Below, piece by piece: positions 5,851 to 8,882 of a stretch of 8,882 nucleotides of DNA (position 1 is its first letter; each line of letters starts with the position of its first letter). Position numbers and translations under genes: made by a program. The notes beneath the pieces are model-generated. The model was not told the origin of the DNA. It saw only the letters and a list, made by a program, of their open reading frames with translations, and searched no databases. This stretch comes from Actinobacteria bacterium ADurb.Bin346 (GTDB lineage Bacteria; Actinomycetota; Humimicrobiia; Humimicrobiales; Humimicrobiaceae). The stretch is taken from positions 1 to 8,882 of the forward strand of contig MWAX01000140.1 of NCBI GenBank assembly GCA_002068775.1, read 5' to 3'.

Positions 5851-7758
5851 ATGAAATATCAGGTCTATAATAAAAAAGAAATGGTAAATCTAAACTCAGG
5901 AAAATTCAGGAGTTTTTTCCTTAAGTATAAGCTGTTATTTTTCTCATTTGTATCATTTGCTGCTCCGTTCTCCATTTACGCTGCAACGCTTGAGCCAAAA
6001 CTTGTCGGTGGGGACACAAGCTGGTATGCGACTCATGTGCTTAAAATGATAGTGCTTGTTCCGACAGGATACCCCTCTTTTTCCATCGCAGGCAAGCTTA
6101 TCAGCTTTCTGCCGGTAAAAGACTTAGCTTACAGGCTCAATCTTCTTTCAGCGGTCTTCGGAGCGCTGACTGTACTTTTTATTTTTCTTGCAATAAACCT
6201 GGCAATAAAAAATGAGGTATTGAGCCTTGCAGCTTCTCTGGCGCTGGCATTTACAATTTCTTTCTGGTCACTGTCAAACCGCTTTGAGATGGATACAATA
6301 AATACTTTCTTTCTTGCCCTGATCCTTTATTCTGCATTTTTATACAGAGAAAAACCTGACAGGAAGCATCTTTATTTTGCTTCAGCCTCAATGGGGCTTT
6401 TTTTAACAGACCATCCAATTGCATTGTTTGTAATGCCTGCAATGCTGATTTACATAGTCATAATAAACCCGAAAATATTTAAAAGCATAAGAGCTGTGCT
6501 GCTTGGCATATTATTTTTTGCAGTTCCGCTGGGACTCTATGCATGGCTTCCAGTCCGCTCATGGATGGGATATGGCTCTGTAAAAACTGCAAGGGATTTC
6601 CTGCTTTATATAACCGGCAGGTATTCTTCAGGCGAAGTGCACGGCGGCAGCTTCGGGGATAAAAGCCTTAATGGAGTGCTCATTGTCATTAAAGAGTTTT
6701 TCCAGATAATCTTTAAAAATTACGGGATTTTCCTGATTGTCATCGCCTTTGCAGGTCTTATATACTGTTTTGTGAAAAATTACAAATTTGCAATCTGCGC
6801 ATTAATTGCAATAATTTCAAACTTTTTAATTATAAGTTTTTATATAGGCTGGGCACCTGAAAACCATGTGCTTGACTCCATTCTGATGGTCAGTGTGTTT
6901 ACAGGCTATGGCTTCCTGCTAATATATGACACAGTGAAGCGGGCTTATAAAAAAACTGAAAAACTAAAGATTTTAAAAATCATAGTGACTGTAATTATGC
7001 TGGCTGCTTTTATGGCATTGCCGGCGCTTATGGCATTTAATAATTATGAAGCTGCAGACAATTCACAGGTTGAAGATATATATATTTTCTGGGACAAAAT
7101 CTATAAGACAATTGAACCCGGTTCATCGCTTTATGTGGCTTCTGCTTCTGCAAATATCGGTCAGTACATAGGAATATTCGAGCAGCCGGACAAAAAAATC
7201 AATTTTATACTAAATAAAGATAAAGCTTATTCGGTTGATAATATAAAAAAGGACATGGCTCAGGGACGAAAAGTATATTTTGCTGGAATAGAAGACTGGC
7301 TGGTGCCTAACTTTAATATTGAACCATTAATGAATTACTACTGGCCAAGATTTAATGAAAAAATCTATCTTTATCGCCTCACTGGTGAAAAAGCCCAGTT
7401 TACAGTAACCGGAAAGGTGCAAAGCCGGCAGATAAAATATGGACAGAGCTTGACCATAACTTATGAGATAAAAAACAGCAGTAAAAACAGTGCAGATATT
7501 TCCTCACTTGAATTAGAGTTGCCGCAGAGCTTAAAATACGCTGGAATCACCCAGAGCAGCCAGATAAATATTGACCCGGCATTAAGCCGTGGAAAACTTA
7601 TGTGGGTAAAAACTTTCACCGTAGAGCCTGGCAGCCCGCTGGTGCTGGTGTTCTCGGCAAAAGCAGTAAAAGCTGGTGAGGGGAAGATAATGTTTCGCGC
7701 ATCTTCACAGGACTTTTATTTTGAAGCAGAGCCATTAGATATCACTGTGACAGAATAG
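5851..7758 (+). CDS. DUF2723-like GT-C membrane protein, tandem copy 2
   Basis: The 635 aa paralogue of the preceding gene, alignable end to end with it. It shares GGD (53-55), VPTGYP (70-75), YRLNLLSAVFG (94-104), NRFEMDTIN (143-151), TDHP (186-189, where copy 1 has TNHP), WLPVRS (232-237), ITGRY (254-258) and GWAPENH (333-339). Helices extend to about residue 397. The outer C-terminal part again ends in a beta-rich domain (about 525-635) with LSRGKLMWVK (578-587), matched by LSRGKYMWVK in copy 1. The role should be like copy 1, perhaps with a different acceptor or sugar. The ATG at 5851 lacks a ribosome binding site. ATG 5881, preceded by the purine-rich AAAAAAGAA, would give 625 aa and matches the N-terminus of copy 1 better, so it is a serious alternative start. 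The gene ends the plus-strand series; no clear terminator follows. Confidence 0.82.
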   Translation: MKYQVYNKKEMVNLNSGKFRSFFLKYKLLFFSFVSFAAPFSIYAATLEPKLVGGDTSWYATHVLKMIVLVPTGYPSFSIAGKLISFLPVKDLAYRLNLLSAVFGALTVLFIFLAINLAIKNEVLSLAASLALAFTISFWSLSNRFEMDTINTFFLALILYSAFLYREKPDRKHLYFASASMGLFLTDHPIALFVMPAMLIYIVIINPKIFKSIRAVLLGILFFAVPLGLYAWLPVRSWMGYGSVKTARDFLLYITGRYSSGEVHGGSFGDKSLNGVLIVIKEFFQIIFKNYGIFLIVIAFAGLIYCFVKNYKFAICALIAIISNFLIISFYIGWAPENHVLDSILMVSVFTGYGFLLIYDTVKRAYKKTEKLKILKIIVTVIMLAAFMALPALMAFNNYEAADNSQVEDIYIFWDKIYKTIEPGSSLYVASASANIGQYIGIFEQPDKKINFILNKDKAYSVDNIKKDMAQGRKVYFAGIEDWLVPNFNIEPLMNYYWPRFNEKIYLYRLTGEKAQFTVTGKVQSRQIKYGQSLTITYEIKNSSKNSADISSLELELPQSLKYAGITQSSQINIDPALSRGKLMWVKTFTVEPGSPLVLVFSAKAVKAGEGKIMFRASSQDFYFEAEPLDITVTE

Positions 7759-7871
7759 CTGCTTTAACAGTCTGATTGCTTTGACACATTAGCGGGCAGT
7801 AATGAATTTGCTGCTTTGAAGAATTGACTGCTCTGGCGGTTTGCTAATTTTGACGGATTAGCAGGCAGTAA
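7758..7871. repeat. Imperfect duplication in the convergent spacer
   Basis: Two units each begin with GCTGCTTT and end with GGCAGTAA: 7758-7802 and 7810-7871. Their last 22 bp (7781-7802 and 7850-7871) agree at 19 of 22 positions, sharing TTGAC, ATTAGC and GGCAGTAA. The second unit is longer in the middle. The spacer 7759-7897 separates genes that end towards each other. I see no reading frame of note in it. Confidence 0.55.
7842..7863. repeat. Inverted repeat in the convergent spacer
   Basis: Perfect 7 bp arms TGCTAAT and ATTAGCA enclose 8 bp, with an outer ACTGC (7827-7831) and GCAGT (7865-7869) pair that could extend the fold. There is no T-run on either strand, so it is a weak candidate for a bidirectional terminator, but nothing else in the spacer is better. 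Confidence 0.35.
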
Positions 7872-7897
7872 ATACTATGCCCCAACTTATACGACCA

Positions 7898-8882
7898 TTA
7901 ATTACCTTTAATCACATTGGATGAGTATTCCATTGTCTTTTTGGGGCCGCTTTTAAAGAGGTGGTAAAAAAACCTCCTTATAAGATAGCCTGCGCTTCTG
8001 CGGTTGCCGGAAGAGCCTGAAAAAGTGCCGCCCGGGCGCATCATGGAAGCTTCAATATCCGGCATGCTGCTTTGTGTATGTATCTGGTCAGCACGAAGTT
8101 TTTTGCGAACGGCGCTTGAAACCGGGTCCATGCAGAAACTTATCAGGGGGGCGCACACTTTTTCCCATGTATATCCAGAAGCAACTTCAGGCACCTTTTT
8201 TTTACACTCCTGATAGAAATTTTTGTCCTGCGCCATTTTAAGAATAGCATCTGCAAGCCCGCTAATGTCTTTTGAGGCAACAGTCAGGCCAAGGCCCTCA
8301 TTTTTAACAAGCTCGCTTAAGCTGTCGCCCTCGGTGGAAATCACAGGCAGCCCTGTCCACAGATAATCAAGGATTCTTGTCCGGAATGCAAAACGTGTTT
8401 CAATATGCTCTGGATGAGTTATTATGCCGATATCTGACTCAAGAAAATAATCCTGCCTGGCATCATAGTCCACCCAGTCAAAATTAAAAAACACACTTTT
8501 ACCCGTTAACCCTAATTTGTCTGAAAGCGCAACTGTATCATTTACCAGCGAGAGCTCCTTAACCTGCGGATTTGGGTGTTTGATGCCAAGGAAAAACAGT
8601 TTTATGTCGCTTCTTCTGCCAGCGACTTTTGCCATTGCCTTTATAAGAGTAAGAGGGTCAAACCAGTTATAAATCCCTCCGCCCCATATTATTACAAAAT
8701 CACCTTTATCAATTCCGGTGATGACTCCCTTAAGGACATTTTTAGTGTGCACCGGTTTTTGTGAAGGCAGGCCGAAAGGCACCACATTTATTAATTTCCT
8801 CATTGTGGGATCCTGATTGTAAGAGCATGGATTGACCCTGTTAAGTGCTGCAAGCATGCCCATCCAGAAATCTCTCTGTCGC
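7898..8882 (-). CDS. GT4-type (group 1) glycosyltransferase, 5' end beyond window
   Basis: 327 residues of the C-terminal part are visible, entering from beyond the right edge. The frame stays open through 8882 and the first residues read RQRDFW before the methionine at 8863, matching an ERQRDFW-type conserved block of group 1 glycosyltransferases. The methionine at 8863 is therefore internal, not the start. Counting from that methionine: VVPFGLPSQKP (27-37), GGGIYNWFDPLTLIKAM (61-77, start of the C-terminal Rossmann domain), HPEHIETRFAFRTRILDYLW (150-169) and TGLPVISTEGDSLSELV (170-186), the acidic and glycine region that binds the nucleotide sugar in GT-B enzymes. A low-complexity polar and basic tail ends the chain. 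The probable role is cytoplasmic transfer of a sugar from a nucleotide donor during surface glycan assembly; substrate unknown. It converges on the DUF2723-like pair. Confidence 0.85.
   Translation of the reverse strand, partial: RQRDFWMGMLAALNRVNPCSYNQDPTMRKLINVVPFGLPSQKPVHTKNVLKGVITGIDKGDFVIIWGGGIYNWFDPLTLIKAMAKVAGRRSDIKLFFLGIKHPNPQVKELSLVNDTVALSDKLGLTGKSVFFNFDWVDYDARQDYFLESDIGIITHPEHIETRFAFRTRILDYLWTGLPVISTEGDSLSELVKNEGLGLTVASKDISGLADAILKMAQDKNFYQECKKKVPEVASGYTWEKVCAPLISFCMDPVSSAVRKKLRADQIHTQSSMPDIEASMMRPGGTFSGSSGNRRSAGYLIRRFFYHLFKSGPKKTMEYSSNVIKGN

Noticed and set aside
8861..8863. ATG as the start of the right-hand glycosyltransferase
   Set aside because: The frame remains open to the window edge and the residues before it (RQRDFW) belong to a conserved family block, so the real start lies outside.

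Overview
The window is AT-rich bacterial DNA (judged by eye, not computed) given over to cell-envelope glycan assembly. Nothing in it fixes a taxon. ATA, AAA and AGG/AGA codons are common, TTG starts occur, and only one of the readable starts has a strong Shine-Dalgarno sequence. I suspect an uncultured, probably anaerobic lineage, but that is an impression. I see no rRNA, tRNA, CRISPR array, insertion sequence or phage gene.

Left part (1-2811, all minus strand; read right to left): a GT-C type integral-membrane glycosyltransferase of 441 aa, then a 255 aa protein with a lipobox-like N-terminus and two C-terminal membrane helices, then the 5' two thirds or more of rmlD (dTDP-4-dehydrorhamnose reductase), which runs off the left edge. 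A terminator-like hairpin overlaps the stop codon of the 255 aa gene and leaves rmlD only a very short leader with a strong ribosome binding site.

Centre (2812-3062): an AT-rich intergenic region between divergent transcription units, with -10-like hexamers facing both ways.

Right-centre (3063-7758, plus strand): a soluble GT2 enzyme of the dolichyl/polyprenyl-phosphate sugar synthase type, followed by two tandem paralogous multi-membrane-span proteins of 645 and 635 aa. These match the DUF2723 (GT-C-like, protein O-mannosyltransferase-related) family in layout and carry a shared C-terminal beta-rich extension. The most economical reading is a donor-plus-transferase module: the GT2 enzyme loads a sugar onto a polyprenyl phosphate, and the two GT-C-like proteins transfer it to an acceptor on the outer face of the membrane. 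Sugar and acceptor are not visible.

Right part (7759-8882): a 139 bp convergent spacer holding an imperfect duplication and a small inverted repeat, then the 3' portion of a GT4-type (GT-B fold) glycosyltransferase on the minus strand that enters from beyond the right edge.

Together the window looks like an internal piece of a surface polysaccharide or glycoprotein locus, combining nucleotide-sugar synthesis (RmlD), a cytoplasmic glycosyltransferase (GT4), lipid-linked sugar donor synthesis (GT2) and three membrane transferases.
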